Shown: one piece after another, positions 25,112-33,923 of the stretch
Position numbering within the stretch: position 1 is the first letter of the stretch
How the letters are laid out: the number at the start of each line of letters is the position of its first letter
DNA from: Rapidithrix thailandica
GTDB lineage: Bacteria; Bacteroidota; Bacteroidia; Cytophagales; Flammeovirgaceae
NCBI RefSeq assembly: GCF_039710355.1
Contig: NZ_JBDKWZ010000019.1
Coordinates: 1-64,000, forward strand
DNA length: 64,000 bases
Direction of reading: 5' to 3'
Translations under genes and position numbers: made by a program
The notes under the pieces: model-generated
The model's database searches: none
Told to the model about the DNA's origin: nothing
The model's input: the letters and a program-made list of their open reading frames with translations, nothing else

Positions 25112-25468
25112 ATGGAAAGAGAGGAGACACTAAATTCAACAACTGACAACCAGACAGGGGTAATCAAAGTATTCAATCGGCTAAAAGACAAATGGGGGGT
25201 CGACAGCCTGTTTCAAGTATTTTTAATCCTTTTGGTCTTTTCGGCAACCGGTAGCACTGTCGTGTTAATCCGCGGGTGGTTGTTCGACTTTTTAGGCTTT
25301 GGCGAACATACGGCTTTTTGGCTGAAAACCGTAGCCTATTTGGCTTTTGTGATGCCTGCTTATCAAATTTTGTTACTTGTTTACGGAACCATGTTAGGTC
25401 AGTTTTCTTTCTTTTGGGAAAAAGAGAAAAAACTGTTTCGCTTAATCAAAAAGCTTTTTATCCGGTAA
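25112..25468 (+). CDS. Small two-TM protein, DUF6787-like
   Basis: 118 residues from the ATG at 25112. A soluble N-terminus (about 35 residues) is followed by LKDKWGVDSLFQVFLILLVFS and two TM segments (about residues 36-56 and 68-90), then FFWEKEKKLFRLIKKLF at the end. This layout, with KxxWxV near TM1 and FFWxFEKKxF at the C-terminus, resembles a short Bacteroidota-specific family of unknown function, DUF6787 (my recollection, not checked). No function can be given. Confidence 0.65.
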   Translation: MEREETLNSTTDNQTGVIKVFNRLKDKWGVDSLFQVFLILLVFSATGSTVVLIRGWLFDFLGFGEHTAFWLKTVAYLAFVMPAYQILLLVYGTMLGQFSFFWEKEKKLFRLIKKLFIR

Positions 25469-25901
25469 GTATCGAGCTTGTTTCTTTTTGGAAATGCAAA
25501 TTTCTTTCCTTTATGAAAGAAAGTGCTTTTCTATTTGCTTGGGTTGGTTGTTTCCAATCTTCTTCTCTTCTGACCACCTTATGGATACTTCTTTTTAGTA
25601 ATGAAAGGTTTGGAAACCTTCTTCATACATATTTTTTCTATTCCTTTCCACATAAATTTATTGTCCTGTTTTCAAAGGTTATTCTCAATTTCTACTGTTG
25701 TGTAAAGCTTGTATAAATATATTTGCGAGTTATAAATGTATTGAAATTGATTTGAGGCAGTGTTTCTTTCTCTTGTATTTCTATTTTTTCACGGCTTTAT
25801 TTAAACCTATTGGTTTTGTCTTTGTCATAGTACCATAGTGTATCGCAAACACTATTTGCCAATATTCATTTGGTTACATGTTTGAATTAAATTCTCTAAC
25901 T
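25469..25901. other. Gene-free stretch with promoter and small hairpin
   Basis: TTTCTTTC (25501-25508) pairs with GAAAGAAA (25515-25522), possibly ending the preceding gene. A well-spaced promoter lies at 25698-25725. The overlapping ORF that runs to 25716 is a frame shadow of the upstream gene. Confidence 0.45.
25698..25725 (+). promoter_or_regulatory. Bacteroidota promoter of the lipoprotein gene
   Basis: TTG (25698-25700), 17 bp spacer, TATATTTG (25718-25725): both elements match the TTG-N17-TAnnTTTG consensus. The leader would be about 170 nt. Confidence 0.6.
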
Positions 25902-26756
25902 ATGAAAAAGATTCTAAATCAAGCTCTTATCTCTGTATTTTTGTTCTCAATGGTATTATTCGGTGCTTGTGAAAACAGAGAAAACGACTTAGCACCTGAA
26001 CCTTCCGTGCATGACTCAATGGATGAGGCTCAGGTCGAACTTACTCTGGCTTCGTTAGATGCCGATGTACAAGCCATCATGTTGGAAAAGGATCAGGACT
26101 TACAGAAAACGGGAAGTTTGATTTCTTCCAAAAGCTTTCAACAAGATTGCCGGGAAATTACCATTGATACGGAAAACAAAGTAATCACCGTAGATTTTGG
26201 GACGGAAGGGTGTACAGGCTTGGACGGTAAAACCCGGAAAGGTAAAATCCTGATTTCGTATACGGCCCGTATTCATCAGCTAGGGGCGGTCATTACCATG
26301 ATATTTGACAGTTATTATGTCAATAATTTAAAAATCGAGGGAACCAGGGTTTTGAAAAATAAATCCATCGATGCCGAAAATGGAAATATTCATCAGGAAG
26401 TGATTTTAAAAGATGGTAAAATCATCTTCCCGGATGGGACCACTTATACGAGAAATGCGAATTGGGTTCGGACTTGGGTCCGGGGGGCAAACCCAAGCTT
26501 AGACGAATTCTATTTGGAGGGATCAGCCAATGGAACCAACCGTAGGGGAGTAGCATATGAAGTGGAAATTACAAAGCCCTTAGTGAGGAAGGCCGGGTGT
26601 ATGTTGGAAGGTATCTACATTCCGGTAGCGGGGACGAAGGAGTTTTTGAAAAATGATGAGTTGAAACGCGTGATTGACTTTGGGGATGGATCTTGCGACC
26701 GGAATATCACCATTACCATTGCGGAGAAAGTAATCTCGGTAGAACTTGAGAAATAA
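25902..26756 (+). CDS. Hypothetical lipoprotein
   Basis: 284 residues from the ATG at 25902; an upstream in-frame ATG at 25878 would spoil the signal peptide. A lipobox LFGAC ends the signal, so the mature protein is lipid-anchored at the cysteine. The rest is beta-rich with repeated ITIDTENKVITVDFGTEGC-like strands (CREITIDTE..., DRNITITIAEKVISVEL) and has paired cysteines (GC at about 104 and 227). It resembles Bacteroidota surface lipoproteins of unknown function. Stands alone and ends in a terminator. Confidence 0.75.
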   Translation: MKKILNQALISVFLFSMVLFGACENRENDLAPEPSVHDSMDEAQVELTLASLDADVQAIMLEKDQDLQKTGSLISSKSFQQDCREITIDTENKVITVDFGTEGCTGLDGKTRKGKILISYTARIHQLGAVITMIFDSYYVNNLKIEGTRVLKNKSIDAENGNIHQEVILKDGKIIFPDGTTYTRNANWVRTWVRGANPSLDEFYLEGSANGTNRRGVAYEVEITKPLVRKAGCMLEGIYIPVAGTKEFLKNDELKRVIDFGDGSCDRNITITIAEKVISVELEK

Positions 26757-26790
26757 GTCCCTATTGCCTGTAAAAAAATAATGTATGTTT

Positions 26791-26816
26791 GCCTGGGGTA
26801 TCACCTCAGGCTTTTT
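26791..26816 (+). terminator. Terminator of the lipoprotein gene
   Basis: GCCTGGGGT-ATC-ACCTCAGGC (one G-T pair) followed by TTTTT, 34 bp after the stop. Confidence 0.85.
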
Positions 26817-26930
26817 AAATTCTCTTGTTCATTTTGAAAAATGGAAAAAAACTGCAATTTCAACAGAAATTCAAATTTCAATTTCTAACTTTCTAAAAAA
26901 TATCAAAAGTAATTTAATCAATTGGCGCAT

Positions 26931-28070
26931 ATGAAATTTGCAACCAAAGCAGTACATGCCGGAGTACATCCTGACCCGGCTACCGGGGCAATCATGACTC
27001 CCATATATCAGACCAGCACTTATGTACAAGAATCTCCGGGAAAACACAAAGGATATGAGTACTCCCGCACATTAAACCCTACCCGGGCGGCTTTACAAGA
27101 AAGCCTTGCAGCGATTGAAAATGGCAGGTTCGGTTTATGTTTTGCCTCGGGGTTGGCCGCTACGGATGTCGTTTTAAAGTTGTTGAAATCCGGTGACGAG
27201 GTGATAGCCTCCAATGATTTGTATGGAGGAACGTACCGTATATTTACCGGGGTCTATGAAAAATATGGTATTAAGTTTCACTTTGTACCGATGGATACCC
27301 CGGACCGGGTGGAAGCAATGATCAACGAGCGTACCCGTTTGATCTGGTTGGAGTCTCCAACGAATCCCTTGCTGCATGTCATTGATATCAAAAAGATAAT
27401 GGAGGTGGCAAAGGCAAAAAATATTCTGACGGCAGTAGATAATACCTTTGCAACACCGTACTTGCAAAACCCTCTGGATATGGGGGCGGACATTGTAGTG
27501 CATTCCGTAACCAAATACCTAGGCGGGCATTCCGATACGGTGATGGGAGCGCTGGTGACGAACAATGAAAAATTAGCGGAACAATTGGCCTACTTTCAGA
27601 ACTCCTGTGGTGCCGTTCCCGGCCCGCAAGATTGCTTTTTGGTATTAAGAGGTATCAAAACCTTGCCCTTACGGATGGCACAACATTGCAAAAATGCCAA
27701 AGTAGTCGCGGAATATTTGAACCAACATCCTAAAATCGGAAGAGTATATTGGCCGGGTTTAAAAGAGCATCCCAACCATGAAATTGCCAAACAGCAAATG
27801 CGCGATTTCGGAGGGATGGTTTCGTTTACCTTGAAAGATGATTGTGTAGAGGCTGCGATAGAGGTGTTAGAGCGTCTGAAATTGTTTGCCTTAGCCGAAT
27901 CATTGGGAGGGGTGGAATCGCTTTGCGGACATCCGGCTTCAATGACGCATGCGAGTATCCCGAAAGAAGAGAGGGAAAAGACGGGTTTAAAGGATTCGTT
28001 GATTCGCTTGAGTGTGGGTATTGAGGATCAAGAAGACCTGATTGCCGATTTGGCACAAGCGCTTGATTAG
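26931..28070 (+). CDS. Cystathionine gamma-synthase/lyase family PLP enzyme
   Basis: 379 residues from the ATG at 26931; the TTG at 26922 is not needed. It belongs to the Cys/Met metabolism PLP family: TPIYQTSTYVQ (about 25-35), YEYSRTLNPTR, GLCFASGLAATDVVL, WLESPTNPLL, AVDNTFATPYLQNPL and HSVTKYLGGHSD with the PLP lysine near residue 196. These enzymes make or cleave cystathionine between cysteine and homocysteine; synthase, beta-lyase and gamma-lyase cannot be told apart with certainty from motifs alone. No SAM riboswitch is visible upstream. A strong terminator follows. Confidence 0.92.
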   Translation: MKFATKAVHAGVHPDPATGAIMTPIYQTSTYVQESPGKHKGYEYSRTLNPTRAALQESLAAIENGRFGLCFASGLAATDVVLKLLKSGDEVIASNDLYGGTYRIFTGVYEKYGIKFHFVPMDTPDRVEAMINERTRLIWLESPTNPLLHVIDIKKIMEVAKAKNILTAVDNTFATPYLQNPLDMGADIVVHSVTKYLGGHSDTVMGALVTNNEKLAEQLAYFQNSCGAVPGPQDCFLVLRGIKTLPLRMAQHCKNAKVVAEYLNQHPKIGRVYWPGLKEHPNHEIAKQQMRDFGGMVSFTLKDDCVEAAIEVLERLKLFALAESLGGVESLCGHPASMTHASIPKEEREKTGLKDSLIRLSVGIEDQEDLIADLAQALD

Positions 28071-28082
28071 CGATATATCAAT

Positions 28083-28122
28083 AAAAAGCCTGGTTTGCTA
28101 GTATGCTCAAACCAGGCTTTTT
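28083..28122. terminator. Strong terminator between convergent genes
   Basis: AAAAAGCCTGGTTTG (28083-28097) pairs perfectly with CAAACCAGGCTTTTT (28108-28122). It serves the PLP enzyme (+) and yjjX (-). Confidence 0.9.
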
Positions 28123-28154
28123 TATCTATGGTACTAGTGCTGTCAACAATCAAT

Positions 28155-28685
28155 TCAATAGAGTTTGGGATTGACCAACGGGATCAAGGCCAGCACCACG
28201 GCATGTTGGTAGTACTCTGTACGGTCCAATTCACCATGTGTCAGTACACCCACGGCTCCTCCTTTCTGCTTGGAATTATCTTGGTTAAATACAGCATCCG
28301 TAGCTTTGCCAAGTTCTATCCCTTGCTCTACCAAGTAGACTACTTCCTTGGGTAAGTAAAAAGCCCCTGTTTTGGATTGTCCGGTTTGTTCATCTTTGGA
28401 AATCACATAGATCCAGGCAAAAGCCAGCATTCCATGATTGCTTTTTTCTACACCTCCTTCAATGCCCACCCAATAGTCGGCCTCATGGTATTTTCCCTGG
28501 GCATTCCGGGCTCTGGTCACAGCTCCTTTGAAGGTTTCTTCGTTACTAAAGGGTTGATCGTTGACCCCGCTTTCTACTTCACAGCCCATCACTTCAAACT
28601 GTTCATCGGGAAACATTCGAACAAAAGCTTGTTGGGTGGCATTCACCTTCACCGGATTTTTCGAGGCTACAATTATTTTTTTCAT
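28155..28685 (-). CDS. yjjX: Non-canonical purine NTP phosphatase YjjX (DUF84)
   Basis: YjjX hydrolyses inosine and xanthosine triphosphates and protects nucleic acids from deaminated bases. The 176-residue protein starts with IIVASKNPVKVNATQQAF (substrate-binding start typical of the ITPase fold), contains GVNDQPFSNEET, GAVTRARNA and DYWVGIEGGVE, and ends in GGAVGVLTHGELDR. Length and motifs fit the family. It is a single gene. Confidence 0.92.
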   Translation of the reverse strand: MKKIIVASKNPVKVNATQQAFVRMFPDEQFEVMGCEVESGVNDQPFSNEETFKGAVTRARNAQGKYHEADYWVGIEGGVEKSNHGMLAFAWIYVISKDEQTGQSKTGAFYLPKEVVYLVEQGIELGKATDAVFNQDNSKQKGGAVGVLTHGELDRTEYYQHAVVLALIPLVNPKLY

Positions 28686-28816
28686 GTAACAAATTAATTA
28701 AAAATTCTTGAATTTTGTCAATAGAGATGAATGACAGTTTGCTACTTCATCACAAAATAACCCAAGGCTATGGAGGAAAGAAAGCAGTTCGCATAAGGAG
28801 GCTGGTCATTTCGTCT

Positions 28817-28824
28817 TAAATTTG
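28817..28824 (+). promoter_or_regulatory. Bacteroidota -7 element
   Basis: TAAATTTG, exact TAnnTTTG, 43 bp before the VRR-NUC gene. No good -33 element was seen. Confidence 0.4.
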
Positions 28825-28867
28825 TTTTCTTACGGCTCCTTCTCGCTTATTTGAAGATTTTGTAAAA

Positions 28868-30541
28868 ATGCCAGACCAAACACCCATACAATTGCCCCCC
28901 AAATACTATTTGGAAAACTTTCGATACCTCATTGGATTTGTGCAAGAACAGTATGCCTCCGTATTGGAGGAACCCGAACAGACATTTATTTCCAAGTTCA
29001 ACGCACTTTCGGAAGATGCGCAATGTCTATACTTGCGGATGATGAACCGGAAGGGGGTGTTTTTCCGGATTAAGAAATTTCAGTATGCCGAAATTGCTTC
29101 CATCCCTACGGCTGAAAAAGAATTGATCGAACGTGGGTTTATTCAATTGGTAAAAGAACTGAGTCTGCCGGAAGTAATAGAGGTCATGCAAATCTTTACC
29201 AAACCGGAGCTGATTAAAATTTTTCAAGGGCAGGAGGGTTTTGATAAGTCGTTAAAAAAGCTTCCCAAAGGGGAGCTACTCTTGACATTGGTCAGCCTGT
29301 GGGAACCGGAAGAGTTGGTAGAAGCCCTTCAAGCATTTGAGGAAGTGGTGTCCATGCTTTTTGTACAAGAAGCTACTTTTTTACAATTTCTGTTTTTTGG
29401 CAGCCTTCGGTATTCCATGAGCGAGTTTGTAATCCGCGATATCGGCAATGCCCGTTTTCAGGTGTTTGATCCGGAGCAGTTTACTCCTCTGTTTCATACA
29501 AGACTGGAGGCTGTAGAAAAGTTTAATATGACTTTATTGTACCGGGAATTTAAGAGGCAAAAAGAATTGCTTTCCGCAGAAGAAATTTACGAATGGTTTC
29601 GGGTACATTTTCCGGATGTGCCGGAATTGACCGAACCTACCGTTCCGGTATTTGGCCGTATGGTTCAGCGGGTGGGCGGATTGTTGGAAAGAGCTAAACT
29701 CTGGCGCCAGGCAGAGAAGATTTACCAATATGCGAACAAGCCGCCCATTCGTGAGCGGAGAGTCAGAGTATTGGAAAAGATGGGAGAAAGAGATGAAGCC
29801 TTGGCCCTTTGTGTGGAAATTGAAGAAGAACCTCATAATGCGGATGAATATTATTTTGCCCGGGATTTTCAACACAAGCATCAAAAGGACACCCGTTTTT
29901 TAAAAGCTACCACACGCCTGCTCAAAAAAGCAGAACAAATGGAAGTGCCTCTACAATTCAAAGAGTCGGTAGAGATGGGTGTTTTGGAGCAGCTGGCAGG
30001 ACAGGGGTATGAAGGTTTTTTTGCTGAAAATTACCTTTGGCGGGCGCTGTTTGGCCTATTATGTTGGGAAGAGATCTTTGATGAATCCACTGCTTCTATC
30101 CATCACCCTTTGCAACGGAGGCCTTCGGATTTGTTTGGAGAACAGTTTTTAGCCAAACGAAAACAAAAACTCCAAAAGCGCCTACAGCTTTTGGAACATC
30201 CTCAACAGGCAATGAACTACCTGGGTACTGTTTTCCGGGAAAAAGAAGGTACCGTCAATCCTTTTGTAGGTTGGTTTCCGGATACCATGGCGCATTTAGA
30301 CAAGTTGTTGTCCCGGGTTCCCGGAGCTTCATTGCAGAGTGTACTTTGGGAGATCGCCAAAAGTCCGGAAAATAATACCCGTGGATTTCCGGACTTATAT
30401 GTTTGGAAAGAGCAACGCTATGACTTCATCGAAGTGAAATCTCCAAACGACCAGTTGTCCAACCAGCAGTTGTACTGGATGGAGTTTTTTAGAAAAAAAG
30501 GCATTCGGGTAAAAGTACTTCGGGTGCATTGGGGTGAATAA
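28868..30541 (+). CDS. VRR-NUC (FAN1-like) nuclease
   Basis: A 557-residue relative of the DNA-repair nuclease FAN1. The C-terminal VRR-NUC domain (about 445-557) has the PD-(D/E)XK site: GFPDLYVW with Asp509, then FIEVKSPNDQLSNQQ with Glu522 and Lys524; the QxxW element is QLYWMEFF. The region before it is helical with TPR-like pairs (AKLWRQAEKIYQYA, ERDEALALCVEIEE), as in the FAN1 TPR part; the N-terminal 60 residues (ALSEDAQCLYLRMMNRKGVF) match the FAN1 wing-helix start. FAN1 cleaves 5' flaps and unhooks interstrand crosslinks; bacterial members are known. It is a single gene. Confidence 0.88.
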   Translation: MPDQTPIQLPPKYYLENFRYLIGFVQEQYASVLEEPEQTFISKFNALSEDAQCLYLRMMNRKGVFFRIKKFQYAEIASIPTAEKELIERGFIQLVKELSLPEVIEVMQIFTKPELIKIFQGQEGFDKSLKKLPKGELLLTLVSLWEPEELVEALQAFEEVVSMLFVQEATFLQFLFFGSLRYSMSEFVIRDIGNARFQVFDPEQFTPLFHTRLEAVEKFNMTLLYREFKRQKELLSAEEIYEWFRVHFPDVPELTEPTVPVFGRMVQRVGGLLERAKLWRQAEKIYQYANKPPIRERRVRVLEKMGERDEALALCVEIEEEPHNADEYYFARDFQHKHQKDTRFLKATTRLLKKAEQMEVPLQFKESVEMGVLEQLAGQGYEGFFAENYLWRALFGLLCWEEIFDESTASIHHPLQRRPSDLFGEQFLAKRKQKLQKRLQLLEHPQQAMNYLGTVFREKEGTVNPFVGWFPDTMAHLDKLLSRVPGASLQSVLWEIAKSPENNTRGFPDLYVWKEQRYDFIEVKSPNDQLSNQQLYWMEFFRKKGIRVKVLRVHWGE

Positions 30542-30543
30542 AA

Positions 30544-30577
30544 AAAATGAATCCTGCCAGGGGGAAGGATTCATTTT
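30544..30577 (+). terminator. Terminator of the VRR-NUC gene
   Basis: AAAATGAATCCT (30544-30555) pairs perfectly with AGGATTCATTTT (30566-30577), just after the stop. Confidence 0.85.
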
Positions 30578-30653
30578 AAAGGTAGTTATGATCCATAATT
30601 GTATGGTTTTTCTTGACAGGTAATCGCAATGCAATAACTTGGATGAAGTTGAT

Positions 30654-30932
30654 TTAATCCAATAGGTCCTCTTCTTCATCCTCGGAAGGGACGTAACTAT
30701 TACTTTTTTCGAATACGTCTCCATCGAAATCTTCTTCCATTTGACTCGGAGAGTCGACTTTCACCATAAATAAAGTGTCCTCGGTTTCGAAATGAAAAAC
30801 GAACATACTCCGGTTGCCGGGAAGGTCCACCCGTTGAGCCAGTTGGTGAATCCCTCCGGGGTGTTCAACGTTGATTCGTTGCTTTACATCAATGGGCAAC
30901 TTATCATAACTCAATAACCTCTTTTGTTTCAT
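30654..30932 (-). CDS. Small acidic protein, unknown function
   Basis: A 92-residue protein without known domain. The first two thirds read as a folded alpha/beta unit (VKQRINVEHPGGIHQL, MFVFHFETEDTLFMVKVD); the tail is strongly acidic (SEDEEEDLLD). It has a long leader of about 150 nt with a hairpin, suggesting regulated expression. Codon use fits the neighbours. Probably real; function unknown. Confidence 0.6.
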   Translation of the reverse strand: MKQKRLLSYDKLPIDVKQRINVEHPGGIHQLAQRVDLPGNRSMFVFHFETEDTLFMVKVDSPSQMEEDFDGDVFEKSNSYVPSEDEEEDLLD

Positions 30933-31018
30933 TATGCTATAAGATTAAAAGTTAAAAAATACTTCATAAAAAAAGCCATTAGTCTTCGCTAACCGCCTAG
31001 TCAGTATTGATGTTGAAA

Positions 31019-31035
31019 TCTCTTCTTTCAAGAGA
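31019..31035 (-). other. Small leader hairpin of the acidic-protein gene
   Basis: TCTCTT (31019-31024) and AAGAGA (31030-31035) pair around CTTTC, in the leader of the 92-residue gene. Confidence 0.4.
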
Positions 31036-31086
31036 CTTAAAAAGTTACCAATGTCATAACCTTTACAAGGTGAAAAATTGAGCGCG

Positions 31087-31094
31087 CAAATATA
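31087..31094 (-). promoter_or_regulatory. Bacteroidota -7 element for the acidic protein
   Basis: Minus strand reads TATATTTG, an exact TAnnTTTG match, about 155 bp upstream of the start codon. Confidence 0.45.
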
Positions 31095-31252
31095 TTTTTA
31101 CTTCCAAAGAAAAAAACCTTTTTAATAAAAATTTTTCTGGAAATTTTCACAAAATTTTCGTCTCTCTATTTTACTCAAATTTGAGAAAATGTCCCAACAA
31201 TTTTCCTCTAAAAATCAACCGGTTTTTTCCCCTCTTGTTTTCATTTGGCAGC

Positions 31253-31414
31253 GAAGTGAATTAACCTTTTTCTTTTTCCTGAAAAATGTTTCAAAAACGC
31301 CTCCTCCGTGTTACTTTTTTCAACAATAGTCTTTGGCTATTCTTTTCAAAAAGTGCCTTGATGAGCCGGTTTTGATTCCATCTTCGGTCAAAAACTATAC
31401 GTTTAAACCTCTTC
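31253..31414 (-). repeat. 162-bp repeat family, full copy B
   Basis: Minus-strand copy of the same element as 50234-50395 and 53685-53843. It starts GAAGAGGTTTAAACG and ends AATTCACTTC, with a central hairpin AATAG/CTATT. It lies in the 811-bp gap between the acidic-protein gene and the 87-residue gene. The remaining gap sequence is AT-rich with no other structure noticed. An 84-codon minus-strand ORF over the element is probably chance. Confidence 0.9.
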
Positions 31415-31743
31415 AGCAAGAAAAAAGCCCTGTCCATTGTTTGGGATTTTATGGAAAACCTTTGTTCGTTTGTCTGGAGATATTCTTCGCGAATCGATAT
31501 CATCCGTATCCGGTAAACACATACAAAAGAGCGTCCAAAAGCCACTGAATTGAACAGGTGGTTTTTCCTTTTATGATCAAAAAAACGAAAAAAAATAACT
31601 ACTTATCCTTCTGTGGGAGGAATACTTGTAAAATGCTGGTTTTTAGGGGCGTAATATTCACTAAACTTTAACTGTACCGTGTTAATTAGTTCATATAAAA
31701 AAAATATACTTGTTGTATCACTGGCTATTAACCCAATATTATC

Positions 31744-32007
31744 ATGACCTATGCAGAAAAATTTGAAGACCTTAGCTTTCAGCAAAAAGTAGTAATGGTG
31801 AAAGAACTAGGCGAACTAATGACCACACAATTGAATGCTAATGGTAAAGTTTGTGTGTTTGACGTCTCAGGTATGTTTATCGGAGTTTGGTACGAAAACG
31901 GCCTGTCTGACCGGATTACCCGGATCAAAGAGATCAAAGACTACACGGAGTTGAAGAGTATGTTTCCCCGGGTAAAAATCATCGATGGAGAAAGTCATGA
32001 TGACTGA
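31744..32007 (+). CDS. Small hypothetical protein, 87 residues
   Basis: Not recognised by family. The sequence is well composed: an N-terminal helix (AEKFEDLSFQQKVVMVKELG), then strands (KVCVFDVSGMFIGVWYENG), a basic helix (RITRIKEIKDYTELKSMF) and a short end. It is soluble, has no signal peptide and codon use matches the neighbours. It is monocistronic and followed by a structured region. Probably real. Confidence 0.65.
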   Translation: MTYAEKFEDLSFQQKVVMVKELGELMTTQLNANGKVCVFDVSGMFIGVWYENGLSDRITRIKEIKDYTELKSMFPRVKIIDGESHDD

Positions 32008-32101
32008 CCGGTACCCCTAAAAAGGTCAGTGAACAACGATATTTTTTCAATGATACCCTAGTATTTTTTTGACACCTGCCTCAGCCAATTTACTTTTTTT
32101 T

Positions 32102-32149
32102 CATTGCTTGAAAGATTTTTTAAGAGTTCGCCTCTTCTTTCAAGCAATG
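32102..32149 (+). other. Extended stem-loop in a gene-free stretch
   Basis: CATTGCTTGAAAG (32102-32114) pairs perfectly with CTTTCAAGCAATG (32137-32149). Inside, AAGAG (32122-32126) pairs with CTCTT (32132-32136), closing a TTCGC loop; a seven-base ATTTTTT bulge interrupts the left side only. TCCTTTTT follows. It may be a terminator of the 87-residue gene (95 bp downstream) or part of a small RNA. The rest of 32008-32397 holds a second hairpin (GTTCA/TGAAC near 32320) followed by a T-rich tract. Confidence 0.6.
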
Positions 32150-32397
32150 TCCTTTTTCTGCTTGTTAAATCAGTATTGCCTAAGATGAATTCCGGCCCTT
32201 CTTCATTAACAATCTCTTCAAATAAACTTAATTTGAATTATGAGAATAATCGTATTTTGTGCCCTTTCTTTGCACCTGTCGTAGTAAACTTCTCTTCATA
32301 TTTTTAAAGGCATTAAGGGTTCATGTGATACGTGAACTCTTTCTTTTTGCCTTTGATGTAACAGCCGAAGGCCCCGTGTAAAAACAGAAGCCTTCTC

Positions 32398-33561
32398 TTA
32401 AATTTCCTGCTCTTCTTCTTCTTTCTTATTGACTTTAAAAAAGCGCTGAATTTTCGTAAGGGTTAGCGCGTGTTCTTCCGTTCCCGAATCGCTGATCAGA
32501 TAGGACCAGGGGCGCAAGCTTGGGGTATGCTGACAGACGATTTTAATCATGCCCACTACCGGTACAATGATAAACATACCCGGTACTCCCCAAACATATC
32601 CTCCCAGTAGTACACTCAGTATGATAATGAAGGGATTGATGCGCATCTGTCCGCCGACTATGTTCGGAGTGAGTATATTATTTTCGGTAAATTGTACAAT
32701 GATAAACACCACCACCACTCCCAAGCTATACTTTGGCGAATCCATAATGAGTAAGGACAAGGTAAAGGGGAAGAGGTAGCCGAATATGGTTCCGAAATAA
32801 GGAATGAAATTACAAATGGCTGCGATGACCCCGAAAAGGATTGCATAACGTATCCCGACAATGTACAAGCCCATGGAGTTGATAAAACACAGGATCAAAA
32901 CCACTGTGAATACGCCAAACATATACCTTCTGGTGACATGCGAAATATCGGAAATTGTCTCGTCTGCCATTTGGTGGTATTTAGGAGGTGTGAGCTTGAG
33001 AATAAAGGCCTTGAATTTATTCCGGTAGTACAGAAAAAAGAAAACGTATACCGGCATAATACCAATGACAAAGATGGTATTGGTGGTATAACTCAAGTAT
33101 TGATTGATGTTTTGCCCAAAAGTGTTGATGAGTTCTTTCGCCCGTAGTTTAATCCAAAGCTCTTCCGATTCGATCTGTAGATTCCAAGCACCCTCTACAT
33201 AATTTAAGGCGGTGACTAGATTGCGCAAGGCTTGTTGTTCGAGAGCGGGTAAGTCTTCCAGAAACAGGGACACTTGTTTGTAAATAAAGAAGAAAGTACC
33301 ATAGATGACGGTAAGTCCCAAAATAATACTGAGGATGTTTGCTAAAATCCTGGGGAAGCGCCTCTTTTCAAAAAAACTAGCGACCGGATAAAGTAAATAC
33401 GCGAATAAAATCCCTAAACACAGGGGGTAAAGAATATTGCGGAATTCTCTCAAAAAGAAAAATAAGAGAATCCAAAAAAACATCACCAGTGTCAGTTTGG
33501 TGAGTAAGGGCATTGGAAATCCCTTGGAAGCAAATGTTTTATAATCAAATTTGTTGGACAT
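32398..33561 (-). CDS. AI-2E/PerM family membrane transporter
   Basis: 387 residues from the ATG at 33561; a TTG nine bases upstream is less likely. About eight TM segments; N-terminal pair (about 22-40 and 45-63), a third near 75-95, then a large extracytoplasmic region, and a C-terminal bundle with IGIRYAILFGVIAAICNFIPYFG (family signature, about 245-270) and ENNILTPNIVGGQMRINPF. The family (PerM/TqsA/YhhT) exports or permeates small molecules; AI-2 or Na+/H+ transport is known only for some members. Function here is not defined. Confidence 0.87.
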   Translation of the reverse strand: MSNKFDYKTFASKGFPMPLLTKLTLVMFFWILLFFFLREFRNILYPLCLGILFAYLLYPVASFFEKRRFPRILANILSIILGLTVIYGTFFFIYKQVSLFLEDLPALEQQALRNLVTALNYVEGAWNLQIESEELWIKLRAKELINTFGQNINQYLSYTTNTIFVIGIMPVYVFFFLYYRNKFKAFILKLTPPKYHQMADETISDISHVTRRYMFGVFTVVLILCFINSMGLYIVGIRYAILFGVIAAICNFIPYFGTIFGYLFPFTLSLLIMDSPKYSLGVVVVFIIVQFTENNILTPNIVGGQMRINPFIIILSVLLGGYVWGVPGMFIIVPVVGMIKIVCQHTPSLRPWSYLISDSGTEEHALTLTKIQRFFKVNKKEEEEQEI

Positions 33562-33923
33562 GATTTTCAATAATCGAGTTAGTTTTTTTATTGCCTGGCT
33601 ACCCGGTATGTTTCTGTATTATTCCCTACTAGATCGGAAACCTACAGAAAATTCTTTTACGATTAGCCGTCTATTATAATTTGTAATTTTCCTTGTGTTA
33701 TTGCCTTGAATTATTTATCTAACAATAGAGACAGAATACAAATTCTTACAGAGGGATTGCCTCCGGAGAATTTTTTTGAAAAATGCCGAATAACAACCCC
33801 CTTTGAACCTAAAGGAGGTGTGATTCCATCGAACTGCTTTCCGGTTGTTAAATAGTATTTTTAGATTTTAAATAAGAAAGCTCAGGCTAATTTCGGCATA
33901 AAAATTAATTTAAACACAGGAAA
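33562..33923. other. Intergenic region before gabD
   Basis: 362 bases between divergent genes. AT-rich; a near-match -7 element (TAATTTCG, 33888-33895) lies 29 bp before gabD. AAAGGAGGTGTGATTCC at 33812 resembles a strong Shine-Dalgarno sequence but has no ORF at the right distance. Nothing else was seen. Confidence 0.35.

Noticed and set aside
20417..25468. Rpn nuclease, caspase-like protease, PspA and J-protein as one defence island
   Set aside because: The genes lie in different directions with strong terminators between them, and the caspase has a signal peptide; there is no shared operon.
25276..25716. 146-codon ORF overlapping the DUF6787-like gene
   Set aside because: Frame shadow: the first half overlaps the real TM gene in another frame and the second half is low-complexity.
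33812..33830. Sequence like the complement of the 16S rRNA 3' end (AAAGGAGGTGTGATTCC)
   Set aside because: No ORF starts at a fitting distance and the rest does not match rRNA; probably chance.
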